Source: Dysgonomonas sp. 521 (lineage in GTDB: Bacteria > Bacteroidota > Bacteroidia > Bacteroidales > Dysgonomonadaceae). From it: a stretch of DNA of 32,055 bases. Both the position numbers and the translations under genes were made by a program. Positions 1 through 8,406 of the stretch are shown here, piece by piece (within the stretch, counting starts at the first letter, position 1; every line of letters begins with the position of its first letter). The notes beneath the pieces were generated by a model. It did no database searches, had not been told where the DNA came from, and was given only the letters and a program-made list of their open reading frames with translations. The stretch is from assembly GCF_010501055.1 (NCBI RefSeq), contig NZ_QVMO01000050.1:1-32055 (forward strand), given 5' to 3'.

Positions 1-68
1 ACCCAAACTCTAAAAAAAATAAGCGGATAATTAATGAACTAAAACAATATGGGACTATTGCCGCTTAA
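1..68 (+). CDS. Possible 3' end of a gene cut by the window edge
   Basis: Frame 3 is open from the window start to a TAA at 66-68 and reads PNSKKNKRIINELKQYGTIA and one further alanine before the stop. The lysine-rich, helical-looking composition is protein-like. Only 21 codons are visible and no domain can be identified. It could equally be a chance open frame. A palindrome with extra half-sites begins 12 bases after the stop. Nothing can be said about function. Confidence 0.3.
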   Translation, partial: PNSKKNKRIINELKQYGTIAA

Positions 69-80
69 AAAAGCTGTTTT

Positions 81-263
81 TATAACGAACTATTGTATAT
101 AAATAGTTCGTTATAACAATAGTTCGTTAAGATTTCCATGATAATGTATAAACTATTTAAGCTTACTGATAATCAGTTATTTAACCAATTGCTTCGCGCT
201 AACTTTTGTCAATATAATTCATTAAAAATGAGAATATTAAGCAATTATTTAACAAACTATTGT
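81..263. promoter_or_regulatory. Palindrome and repeated 13-mer, possible operator cluster
   Basis: A 14-bp inverted repeat (81-94 and 102-115, 7-base loop) is built from the word AACGAACTATT. The 13-mer AACGAACTATTGT occurs at 84-96 on the plus strand, at 116-128 on the minus strand, and with one mismatch at 251-263 on the plus strand. Repeated half-sites in both orientations resemble a regulator-binding cluster, but no T-tract follows, so a simple terminator is less likely. The region 69-283 otherwise shows no gene. Confidence 0.35.
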
Positions 264-283
264 TTAAAGCCAACCATAAATTA

Positions 284-2377
284 TTACAAATTAATCCTCA
301 AACACTCTTTACCGCCTATCAGCCGTTCCGATTTATCCGGAAGAATTATTCGATGCAATACATTATCCATATTAATCAACAATATGGCTTCATTCCCATT
401 TGCCCCAACCCAGTAAGCACCTCTTACAGCATGTGAGTTATGCATGCCGGGAATATCTAAAACAGGATTATCCCCGGTAGGGGTTATTTCTTTCATAAAC
501 CGTCCTCCATATATCAGATCATGTTGCTCTTTCCTGAAAGACACCAACTTTCTTAAAAACTCCGCTTCTTCCCGGGCTTCGGGAGCCATTATCAGCTCAG
601 GCTTTATCCATCCCAATTGCGCGCCCCAAAGTAATCCCATCACATTTTTGAGCCGGAAGGCCATACTATTCACTTTCTCCGACAATGGATAATATAAAAA
701 GCAGTTCAACATCATTCTATCAGAGTATACCAGCGGATATAAAGGTACTATGTTCACATCCTCGCTCTGAGGCGTATTTACCATCAGCATAATATCGAAC
801 AAGTCCATAAAGCACTCTGCATTTTCTTCGGTTATTATTATATTTCCGGGTAACAACCCCTTTCTCACATTCTCCAATAATGTGCGGTAGGATAGATGCC
901 AGAAACTTCCCCCTCCTACGGAATGATTATGGTCTGTATTCCAACAAGGGACTCCGGGAGCTGCCCCGATTTGATCTATATAAATACCATCGCTACCTAA
1001 CTCATTTTGTATCCGGGTGGTCAGATTAATAACTATATCCTGCCATACTTTACTTGATGGACATGTAACTGAATTAGGTATCATAGAACCGTAAATTTCC
1101 GTATATAATGTGCCATCTGCTTTACGGCAGGAATGTTCTTGTCCGTTTTGTCTATGGTAACTTGTGCTTTGAGGATCCCATAACCGCCCGTTTATATACG
1201 GAATCACATGTGATCCTATCTTTTGAGCTTCCTGCATTTGATCTCTGAAGTTATCTTTAGCCGGAAAATATTCCGGATAATCCACATCATATTCAATCTG
1301 ATGCCAGCGATACCAATGACACGCCGTTTGAGAACCAAAAAAGTCTAATCCAGCTTTCAGCCATTTCCGGGTTTCCTCTGTAGTGAAATGAGGACGAAGC
1401 CACATATCCGCGTCTAGTACCCACTGCGGCAGTTTTCGCGATTCGAAGGTTTTATTGCCCCATACAGTTTCGAATGTAAAAGGACGGTACCAGTTTACTA
1501 CAGCAGACTCCCATCCCTTGTTATCGATGCCAATAGAGGTTGTGAAGGGCATAGAAAATGTACCTCCCGATGCTGGAGTCCAGCTTTCAGACGCTATTAC
1601 TTCCGTGGATACGGATGAAAATACACCTCTGTTTTTTACCTTAAATTCTTTAATGCACGCATCCTTATCGTGGGTAGCATAGTACAATGCTTCTGTATCT
1701 TCATTATGAATACAAAGTAATTGCATACTGCCTGTGCAAGAAGGATATTGTGCTGAATATTCAGAAAAGGAGTCAAGCGTATATTCTACTCCCCATCCTG
1801 CCGGCATAATTAATTTAGACACGCTTTGCTGTTTCACCAAGATTCGGGGAAAGTCGGATTTTGTGACCACCCATCCCTCAGGTAAATCTGCCTCTAATTT
1901 CCATTCCGACAATCCCGACTCACGGGGTAAAGACACAATAACCCGTACAGGATAATGATGATTCTTATTTAAGCGCATTTCCCACAGAAAAGAAACTGAG
2001 GCACTTATAGCATTCTCTTCGAATGAAGCCCCTGTATACCTGCAATTCATGGGCTTTATCTCAGGATTGATACCATCAGGCCCTTTTATCGTAAGCTCCC
2101 ACAGATGACTGAAATCCCCGCCATCTGGCAACCATGTCCGGTTATTATCAGGTGATGACAGTTCTAAAAACCGAAACTCGTCACCATCTGCAAAGGCCAG
2201 CCTGAGATACTCGTTTTCCAGTATGATTTTTCCATCCTGTCGGCTAACCAGCTCAGTCTGCGCCATACATATATTTATGGTGCTTACGAATAAGCACCAT
2301 AATAATACAAAATGAAACTTAAAACATTTACCATTCAAAACACTATTATTCATTACTTTATATCTTATCTTCTCCAC
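284..2377 (-). CDS. DUF6259-like putative glycoside hydrolase, secreted
   Basis: A 697-residue protein with an N-terminal hydrophobic signal segment (about residues 20-40, ending ICMAQ), so it is probably periplasmic. The first half is beta-rich, like the N-terminal sandwich of clan-D-like glycosidases. The second half looks like a TIM barrel: HWYRWHQIEYDVDYPEYFP near residue 355, then GSDGIYIDQIGAAPG with Asp near 468, and IIITEENAECF with Glu near 517-518. These acidic residues at strand ends are candidate catalytic residues. I recognise the overall pattern as DUF6259, a family without a firmly known substrate. It starts 6 bp after the isomerase gene ends, so the two are probably co-transcribed, and it is the last gene of the locus. 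An alternative start exists at 2353. Confidence 0.75.
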   Translation of the reverse strand: MEKIRYKVMNNSVLNGKCFKFHFVLLWCLFVSTINICMAQTELVSRQDGKIILENEYLRLAFADGDEFRFLELSSPDNNRTWLPDGGDFSHLWELTIKGPDGINPEIKPMNCRYTGASFEENAISASVSFLWEMRLNKNHHYPVRVIVSLPRESGLSEWKLEADLPEGWVVTKSDFPRILVKQQSVSKLIMPAGWGVEYTLDSFSEYSAQYPSCTGSMQLLCIHNEDTEALYYATHDKDACIKEFKVKNRGVFSSVSTEVIASESWTPASGGTFSMPFTTSIGIDNKGWESAVVNWYRPFTFETVWGNKTFESRKLPQWVLDADMWLRPHFTTEETRKWLKAGLDFFGSQTACHWYRWHQIEYDVDYPEYFPAKDNFRDQMQEAQKIGSHVIPYINGRLWDPQSTSYHRQNGQEHSCRKADGTLYTEIYGSMIPNSVTCPSSKVWQDIVINLTTRIQNELGSDGIYIDQIGAAPGVPCWNTDHNHSVGGGSFWHLSYRTLLENVRKGLLPGNIIITEENAECFMDLFDIMLMVNTPQSEDVNIVPLYPLVYSDRMMLNCFLYYPLSEKVNSMAFRLKNVMGLLWGAQLGWIKPELIMAPEAREEAEFLRKLVSFRKEQHDLIYGGRFMKEITPTGDNPVLDIPGMHNSHAVRGAYWVGANGNEAILLINMDNVLHRIILPDKSERLIGGKECLRINL

Positions 2378-2383
2378 AATATC

Positions 2384-3280
2384 TTAAAATAACTTCTCTG
2401 TTTCTTGATTATAAACCTGAATACATTCTTTGATATCGGGCACTGAGTTTTCCCAGTTATTCTCATATTCGATGGTGAAGACCCCTTTGAAGTCTTGAGC
2501 TTTGAGAGTCTGTAGCATTTTTTCCACGTTCAGGATTCCCTTTCCCCATATCACATCATGCTGTTCTGCCTCCCCGTCTTTCTTTTCAGCGATGTCTTTA
2601 AAATGGAGAGATATGATACGTCCCTTCAATTTATTCAGACATTCCATCTGATCAAGCCCCTCACGCCTCCAATGTCCGACATCGGCACAAGAACCGATCT
2701 TATTACTGCGGTTTGCGATCTGAGCCAACAGTAAATCGGGACTCCAGTAATCGGACGGTTGCGGATGGTTATGCACAGATATTTTAATATTATATTTATT
2801 GACAAGGCTTTCTATCAGATCCCAATCCTTGACGGCAGGTTCACAGGAAATGAATTCCATTTCCATATCCTTTGCCAGTACGAACATCTTCTCCCAGTCG
2901 TCAGTATTGTCGGTCATATATACACCTGTGGATATGATTTTTATACCCTTGTCCTTTGCGTATTGCTTCAATTCTGTTCTCTCTTCTGTGTTCAGGTCGA
3001 TACCGAATACCTTATCACCCCATTTTCCTCCCAGTTTATGCCCCGGATATACTTCTATATAGCCCAGCCCTAATTCTTTTGTTTTATCCAGAGCTTCCAC
3101 AAAGGTGAACTTATGGAAAGAGAACGACTGCATGGATAATCGCCATCCGTTTTGTCCGGCTTTTGTTATTCCTTGGTTTATCGTTTGATTTCCTTCGCTT
3201 TGGCCTGTTTTTTGTTTACCCGTACAAGAGAACTGCATAACCACAACAGATATTATAAATAGATAAATAATTCTTTTCAT
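2384..3280 (-). CDS. Sugar phosphate isomerase/epimerase-like TIM-barrel lipoprotein
   Basis: A 298-residue protein of the xylose-isomerase-like TIM-barrel superfamily (AP endonuclease 2 fold). The start at 3280 is chosen because MKRIIYLFIISVVVMQFSC forms a lipoprotein signal with Cys19; an in-frame start at 3337 would put 19 polar residues in front of it. Likely metal and substrate residues lie in LGYIEVYPGHKLGG, FISCEPAVKDW, ISVHNHPQPSDYW, SCADVGHWR, ISLHFKDI and FTIEYENNW. An exported sugar isomerase paired with an exported Gfo/Idh/MocA dehydrogenase is known from Bacteroidota loci that act on oxidised (3-keto) sugars, so epimerisation or elimination on such an intermediate is a reasonable inference. 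It follows the dehydrogenase by 110 bp that contain a hairpin. Confidence 0.85.
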   Translation of the reverse strand: MKRIIYLFIISVVVMQFSCTGKQKTGQSEGNQTINQGITKAGQNGWRLSMQSFSFHKFTFVEALDKTKELGLGYIEVYPGHKLGGKWGDKVFGIDLNTEERTELKQYAKDKGIKIISTGVYMTDNTDDWEKMFVLAKDMEMEFISCEPAVKDWDLIESLVNKYNIKISVHNHPQPSDYWSPDLLLAQIANRSNKIGSCADVGHWRREGLDQMECLNKLKGRIISLHFKDIAEKKDGEAEQHDVIWGKGILNVEKMLQTLKAQDFKGVFTIEYENNWENSVPDIKECIQVYNQETEKLF

Positions 3281-3319
3281 TGTCCTGATATTATATGATT
3301 TATATTTTTTGAAATGTAT

Positions 3320-3368
3320 CCTTCCCCTATATTTCATTTATCGTATTTGTTATACGTATAGGGGAAGG
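3320..3368. other. Perfect 12-bp inverted repeat between the dehydrogenase and isomerase genes
   Basis: Arms CCTTCCCCTATA (3320-3331) and TATAGGGGAAGG (3357-3368) are separated by 25 bases in the 110-bp gap between the dehydrogenase stop and the isomerase start. On the transcribed minus strand the hairpin has no U-tract, so an mRNA processing or stability element is likelier than a strong terminator. Confidence 0.5.
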
Positions 3369-3390
3369 AAAAGTAATAACGGCTATAATC

Positions 3391-4905
3391 TTATCTTGGC
3401 ATCTCAGGTAAAGTAAATCCGTTTTCGTAAGTATGTTTGATCCATTCATTAGCCATATCAATAGCTGAAAAGTCAGCGAAACGCCTGTCGAACTTCGGAT
3501 CACCATCTATTACATCGAAATTATCCACGGTCACAATCTTTATCTTGTCATTAGCCGAAATATTGGTGAATTTCATATTCTCACCGTCCCATTTCAGTTC
3601 ACGGTGTAAGCCGTATAATCCCGACAGGCGGGTAGCCAGTACACCCATTACCACCATTTCGTTGAAAGGCCCCGAAAACTCGAAATTCGAAGATGCTTCT
3701 TTCCTGTTGTCAGGCGATTCCTTACATGCCCTGATCCAGTCCTGCTCGTGTGCGTCACTGCTCCATATATTGCCGTTTCCTCCTTTAACTCGTGGTATGG
3801 TTGCTTTCGGCTGACTGAAATGAGCCATCTCCGATTTAGGTAGCAGTGTCGGGTTCAATCCGTAACAGCCTGTCATTATCTTGCCTTTAGTTCCGATGAA
3901 GATTATTCCGCCATTTTCGTCACCCATCATTTCGCCGTCTGTCAGTTCTTCCGGGCGTGGTGGCATCAGCCCTCCGTCGTACCAGTGCACCTTTACTTCG
4001 GGCATAGCTACCTTAGGCATATTGTCCCGCGCGGGGAATGTATAGGTTACAGTTTGCGCATGCGGAGGTGAATACAGGTTACTCAAAGTAGAGCTACCAA
4101 TGACACTTGTCGGATATTTGAGGTTTAATGCCCAGTAAACCGGATCCATGATATGACAGGCCATGTCTCCCAGTGCACCTGTTCCGAAGTCCCACCAGCC
4201 TCGCCAGTTCCATGGAGTATATACCGGATTGTAAGCGCGTTTCTTCGCAGGGCCTATAAATAGATCCCAATCCAAAGTCTTCGGTACTTTGACTATTCCT
4301 TTTGGCTCCTGCAACCCCTGTGGCCAGATAGGCCGGTCTGTCCAGCAATACACTTCATATACATCGCCGATAACTCCCGATTGTATCCATTCGGCCACAC
4401 GGCGGCAATCATCAAAAGAATTCCCCTGATTACCCATCTGGGTAGCAACCTTGTATTTCTTTGCTAGCTTGGTAAGTAAACGCGATTCATATACCGAGTG
4501 GGTCAATGGCTTTTGTGTATAACAATGCTTGCCAAGAGTGATGGCGTGAGCGGTTACCCCAGCGTGAGTATGATCGGGAGTGGCTACCATAACGGCATCG
4601 ATAGAGCTGCCCATCTGGTCGAACATCACACGCCAGTCTTTGAATCGTTTGGCATCGGGATAATCTTTGAATGTTTTATCCGCATATTGCCAGTCTACAT
4701 CGCAAAGAGCCACGATGTTCTCTGTTTTCATATTCGCCAGATTGCGACGACCCATACCGCCTACTCCAATTCCTGCGATATTGAGTTTATCACTGGGAGA
4801 GGTGTAACCGAAAGATTTACCAAGAATTGTATTTGGTACAATCGTTAAGCCAGCTGCTGTAAGGGCGCCGGCCTTCAAAAATTTACGTCTGCTGATGTCT
4901 TTCAT
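3391..4905 (-). CDS. Gfo/Idh/MocA family oxidoreductase with Tat signal
   Basis: A 504-residue NAD(P)-dependent sugar dehydrogenase. The N-terminus carries a twin-arginine signal (SRRKFLKAG at residues 5-13 followed by a hydrophobic stretch), so the protein is probably folded with its cofactor and exported. The Rossmann dinucleotide motif is NIAGIGVGGMGRRNL (about 42-56). The usual E-K-P active-site motif reads TQKPLTHS with Lys near 132. The C-terminal half has the family pattern WNWRGWWDFGTGALGDMACHI. Exported members of this family lack a soluble cofactor pool and tend to hold NAD tightly and work as sugar oxidases or in oxidation-hydrolysis-reduction cycles; applying that here is inference. 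A palindromic repeat element ends only about 30 bp upstream of the start codon, so its promoter is either within that element or in the upstream genes. Confidence 0.9.
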   Translation of the reverse strand: MKDISRRKFLKAGALTAAGLTIVPNTILGKSFGYTSPSDKLNIAGIGVGGMGRRNLANMKTENIVALCDVDWQYADKTFKDYPDAKRFKDWRVMFDQMGSSIDAVMVATPDHTHAGVTAHAITLGKHCYTQKPLTHSVYESRLLTKLAKKYKVATQMGNQGNSFDDCRRVAEWIQSGVIGDVYEVYCWTDRPIWPQGLQEPKGIVKVPKTLDWDLFIGPAKKRAYNPVYTPWNWRGWWDFGTGALGDMACHIMDPVYWALNLKYPTSVIGSSTLSNLYSPPHAQTVTYTFPARDNMPKVAMPEVKVHWYDGGLMPPRPEELTDGEMMGDENGGIIFIGTKGKIMTGCYGLNPTLLPKSEMAHFSQPKATIPRVKGGNGNIWSSDAHEQDWIRACKESPDNRKEASSNFEFSGPFNEMVVMGVLATRLSGLYGLHRELKWDGENMKFTNISANDKIKIVTVDNFDVIDGDPKFDRRFADFSAIDMANEWIKHTYENGFTLPEMPR

Positions 4906-4935
4906 CGTGTTATATTATTTAGTATGTTTTTAGTA

Positions 4936-5178
4936 ATGCGAATCAGGGGTTGAAAGCAGCTCAACTCCTGCCTGAAAGGCAGAATCTTCATAACCGTATG
5001 CAAGCGCAGCGTAGCTTACGGAGCAAGGCAATTACACTCCCCCTGCCCGAAGCGGCAGGACACACAGTATGTCCTGTCTTTCAGACAGCTGGTATTGCTC
5101 ATCCTTTTTCCGCAGGTCGATGACCCGCGGTTATGAAGATTTGGCTTTTCAAGCCTTTTCTCAAATCCTGATTGGCAT
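4936..5178. repeat. Palindromic element A with imperfect terminal inverted repeats
   Basis: The left end reads atgcgaatcaggggttga and the right end, reverse-complemented, atgccaatcaggatttga. Inside, TCTTCATAACCG (4985-4996) pairs with CGGTTATGAAGA (5128-5139), and smaller hairpins such as CTGCCT-gaa-AGGCAG and CCTGCC-cgaagc-GGCAGG are nested within. It shares its ends with three other elements in the window but has a different core. No open frame of note lies inside, so it is a non-autonomous element or a structured repeat. Confidence 0.75.
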
Positions 5179-5183
5179 ATATT

Positions 5184-5395
5184 ATGCGAATCAAGGGTTA
5201 ATTGTGCTATTTTTTGTCCCTTTAGGGACTGAATGTTGGTAGAAAGAAGCTTTAACCGGTTAATTGCGTGCCGTCAGGTACGCAATATCTACAGAACAAT
5301 TCACATTTTGTACCTGACGGCACAAAAAAATGAATTTCATTCATGTTTCTACCAATATGATGTGCCTAACGGCACATTTAACCCTTGATTAGCAT
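5184..5395. repeat. Palindromic element B, near twin of the element at 25819-26032
   Basis: The ends are atgcgaatcaagggtta and, reverse-complemented, atgctaatcaagggtta. The core is a string of hairpins: GTCCC-ttta-GGGAC, TTGCGT-gccgtcaggt-ACGCAA, a TTTTGT/ACAAAA stem around cctgacgg, and GTGCC-taac-GGCAC. It is almost identical to the reverse complement of 25819-26032. It follows element A after five bases, so the two sit nearly in tandem between the DUF4855 gene and the dehydrogenase gene. Confidence 0.85.
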
Positions 5396-5457
5396 TAGTA
5401 ACAGTTACTTAGATTATTATCAATTTCCATTGACAAGCTATACTTGCTTGTTTAAAT

Positions 5458-5489
5458 GGCTGGTTGCCTACGAAATATGACAACCAGCC
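5458..5489 (-). terminator. Hairpin after the DUF4855 gene, possible terminator
   Basis: GGCTGGTTG (5458-5466) pairs with CAACCAGCC (5481-5489), starting 17 bp past the stop of the DUF4855-like gene. The following bases on the minus strand are AT-rich but lack a clean U-tract. It may end or weaken the susCD transcript before the repeat block. Confidence 0.5.
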
Positions 5490-5505
5490 AAATGTTAACT
5501 AATTG

Positions 5506-6633
5506 TTATTCTATATAAGAAGGTTTCTCTTCTTTTTGTCTTTTCGTAATTATATCACAAAGAAGTTTGTATAATTCCTTATCAGCGGGATTCACAGATT
5601 GGTATAGTTTTAATATTGTATTCTCCGACTGATAGTATGCCAGTTTCATCGTTTCATAAACTCCGTTTTCTTCAAAAACCTCCAGATAATCATACAACTT
5701 CTGTCCGTTTCCACCGAGAACAGATTCATTGAATTCAACTTCCAGATTTATCTTGTGCTTTTTGGCTTCGTCACATGCATCCTGCAAACGGGAATATGGC
5801 ACTTCGTAGAAGAAATAGTTGGGTTGAAGATATACATCAGTGAACCCATATTGCTCATAATTATCATATCCGGGCGATTTCCACCAAGGTATCCAGATAA
5901 AGGTAAATTCTTTCTCCTTCAGGTACTCTCCTATCGATGAAATCATCGTTCCTGTATTGTCTACCTCCTCGGCAATCCAGTAAAATCCCTCCAACTCGAT
6001 ATTTGCATAATTCCCCTGGGCAAATTTTTCTTTTACTTTGTCGATAAACCATTTACAGGCGGTTATCCGGTCTTCATCTTTCGAAAAATCCATCATCTTA
6101 CCGTCCAGTTCCCCCCATTGTGTTGCACCTTTCATCGGTTCGGGAATTCCCATTATTACTTTCCTTTTTTTATCCGGCTGCCCGGCTTTCGCAACAACAT
6201 CAGTGATACATTTATTCAATCCCGATATTGATACTTCATCCTTGAAGTATTTATTGATCAGTTCTTCCCAATGGATTTTCAGTGCGGGATCAGGAGCATG
6301 CCCCGTTGTGAAAGCATGCCCGTTGTTATCATGCAGTTCAAGGAACAGGAATCCGTCAAACATCCAGTCGTTAACAGAATTATTTTCATACGTTACATAC
6401 GGATAGAAAGCGTCTTTTGTCCACGACTGTGTACGATCCGAACCTCCGCCATAAATCAGTACCAAATCACGGATTGAGGTTTTTAATGCATTATCTCCTG
6501 GTTCTTCCGGATCGGTGGGAATTACATCTTCCTTTTCGTTTCCGTCATAGTCGGGATACATATATTCCCTGTTGCACGAAAAACAAGATATTGATATACA
6601 TATAATTGTGATTAAAAATGCTATTTTTTTCAT
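5506..6633 (-). CDS. DUF4855 domain-containing lipoprotein
   Basis: A 375-residue protein with a lipoprotein-type leader (MKKIAFLITIICISISCFSC, Cys20) and a short acidic, proline-rich linker. From about residue 55 it reads IRDLVLIYGGGSDRTQSWTK, then DGFLFLE, VIMGIPEP, IELEGFYWIAEEV, FIWIPWWKSPGYDNYEQYG and VYLQPNYFFYE. This order of strand motifs matches my recollection of DUF4855, whose members have a TIM-barrel-like fold, often sit beside glycan-use genes and have no agreed activity. The conserved glutamates in ELEGFYWIAEEV are where a catalytic acid might be. It lies 43 bp downstream of the DUF5018/4623-like gene and is probably co-transcribed with susCD. A hairpin follows its stop. Confidence 0.75.
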   Translation of the reverse strand: MKKIAFLITIICISISCFSCNREYMYPDYDGNEKEDVIPTDPEEPGDNALKTSIRDLVLIYGGGSDRTQSWTKDAFYPYVTYENNSVNDWMFDGFLFLELHDNNGHAFTTGHAPDPALKIHWEELINKYFKDEVSISGLNKCITDVVAKAGQPDKKRKVIMGIPEPMKGATQWGELDGKMMDFSKDEDRITACKWFIDKVKEKFAQGNYANIELEGFYWIAEEVDNTGTMISSIGEYLKEKEFTFIWIPWWKSPGYDNYEQYGFTDVYLQPNYFFYEVPYSRLQDACDEAKKHKINLEVEFNESVLGGNGQKLYDYLEVFEENGVYETMKLAYYQSENTILKLYQSVNPADKELYKLLCDIITKRQKEEKPSYIE

Positions 6634-6676
6634 ACGTATAAGTCATTATTCTTTTTTATTCAATATTACAGATTTA

Positions 6677-8386
6677 TTATTCAAGCAGGTATTCCATCTT
6701 GTATTTCCTGACTCCGGCATTTGCCGCAGTCTGAGAAGATGTGGCTGTTGTAGCTACATATATGTATGCATTCAGTCCATCTGCATTCACCTGGATATCG
6801 CCTGAAGACAAGTCTGTTGTGATTCCGAGAGGACTGGACTCATATACCTTCAGATTCACATAATCAGGATGCGATGAATCTAAAGGAAGCTTAGTCTTAT
6901 CTGTGATCTCAAAGACCATCAAACGGGCTTCGCTGTCACCTTTCAATCCCTGTGTGAGCATTGCCACAAACGTATCATTATTTACGGTGAATACATCGAA
7001 GGCCAATATTTTATACAGATGATTCGTTGGGTTTAACTGGTAAGTTGTTCCCGATGCATCATGTACCTCAAAGCGGCTGCCTTTTCCATCGTTTTCTGTA
7101 CCTCCTTCATTGTACCAGCAGAAATACATGTCGGAATTAGCATCAACCGACGCTCTTTTTACAGATGCAATATTCCAGCTGCCTCCGGTCTTAGCCGGAT
7201 CGAATTGTGTAATAACAGGACTAGCCGATACTGCAACGCCATTATTCAGTTCCCAAGTATAATAGTTGCTATTCGGCATGGTTGTATATACATAGGCTTT
7301 TCCCGTTTTAGTGTCGCCTGTGATACTTGTTTTATTTATACCAAATTGGTCTATTATAGCCGAATCCCACGAAACAAAAGTGAACAGGTTATCGGGACTG
7401 CTGTTAATGTCATCATAACGATAGAAATAATACCCTTTGCCAAATTCGTTCTTAGTTGTTGTAGACAGGTGGTTATTATCATCGGCAGCGATATGAGATG
7501 AGAATGTAGTTGCTTGTTCTATTTGTTTTACCGGCTGTCCGTTTTCTGTATCAAATACATGTACTTTACCCAGACTCCAGTCTTCGAATTCTGCAACAAA
7601 GAAATGGTCTTTGGTCAGGGCAAGGCTTTGTATATTGGTACGTGTCAATCCCAGATTCTCTATGTTGCGGAACCATACATGTGTAAACTTGGTTTTGCTG
7701 AACTCAGTCGGGCGTACTACTATATAATGAGTCCTGACCGTACCAACTCCATCTGTTACTTTGATTTCCAACGGTTCTGTAAAATCGATAAGTTCTTCTC
7801 CTACTTCAGGCTCTATGGTACAGGTCGGCTGCAGCTTCACTCTCGCCCGCAGTTTGGAAAGATCAAGCGGATCTTTTGGTGTATTGGGTATATCTATGTA
7901 GATAATCTCCCCATCCGGATAAGGTGGTACCTGGTTTGACTGGTATTCGACAGTCTGCCCCTCTTTTTGGACAGCAAATTCGAGAAGTCCCATCGTATAG
8001 TTCATACCTGTCTTACGGACGGTTAACTGATAATTTTTTACATTGCCATTAGCTGCTTTTACATTAATATCCATAGGTTGTGTCAGGTCTTTTATTCCGA
8101 CCAAGCCCGGATTAATAGTTGCGCCGACAGGGATAGAGGCTATGATCTCCATCTGTGAAATATCGGTTTCGATCAGTTCCTCACTTCCCGATTCATATAT
8201 CGGCACATCAAATGTTATAGAACCATCTGAGATTATCCCCGGATATTGCTTGTCTGTTCCCGCAAATTTTATATTAATGGATTTAATTTCACAATCGGAG
8301 TTTAAATCTTTTTCATCCGGATCGTGGCAGGCAAATAACAGGAATAAACAGAATATGCCAGCTATTATATATTCAAGTTGTTTCAT
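6677..8386 (-). CDS. DUF5018/DUF4623-like surface lipoprotein of the SusCD operon
   Basis: A 569-residue lipoprotein. The start at 8386 is chosen because MKQLEYIIAGIFCLFLLFAC gives a lipobox with Cys18; the longer frame from 8434 would overlap susD. The N-terminal third has two Ig-like beta modules (KNYQLTVRKTG near 135 and THYIVVRP near 235), as in DUF5018. The remainder is beta-rich and propeller-like (LALTKDHFFVAEF, KVHVFDTENGQPV, KAYVYTTMPN, NAYIYVATTATSSQ), as in DUF4623. It sits 20 bp after susD, where SusE/SusF-type surface glycan-binding proteins are usually encoded, so a glycan-binding role at the cell surface is inferred from position. Confidence 0.75.
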   Translation of the reverse strand: MKQLEYIIAGIFCLFLLFACHDPDEKDLNSDCEIKSINIKFAGTDKQYPGIISDGSITFDVPIYESGSEELIETDISQMEIIASIPVGATINPGLVGIKDLTQPMDINVKAANGNVKNYQLTVRKTGMNYTMGLLEFAVQKEGQTVEYQSNQVPPYPDGEIIYIDIPNTPKDPLDLSKLRARVKLQPTCTIEPEVGEELIDFTEPLEIKVTDGVGTVRTHYIVVRPTEFSKTKFTHVWFRNIENLGLTRTNIQSLALTKDHFFVAEFEDWSLGKVHVFDTENGQPVKQIEQATTFSSHIAADDNNHLSTTTKNEFGKGYYFYRYDDINSSPDNLFTFVSWDSAIIDQFGINKTSITGDTKTGKAYVYTTMPNSNYYTWELNNGVAVSASPVITQFDPAKTGGSWNIASVKRASVDANSDMYFCWYNEGGTENDGKGSRFEVHDASGTTYQLNPTNHLYKILAFDVFTVNNDTFVAMLTQGLKGDSEARLMVFEITDKTKLPLDSSHPDYVNLKVYESSPLGITTDLSSGDIQVNADGLNAYIYVATTATSSQTAANAGVRKYKMEYLLE

Positions 8387-8406
8387 TTTCAGTAATATTA
8401 AATTAA

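Noticed and set aside
138..416. 92-codon plus-strand frame near the left edge
   Set aside because: It runs into the antisense of the DUF6259-like gene, its first half is AT-rich non-coding DNA with repeats, and no family pattern is visible.
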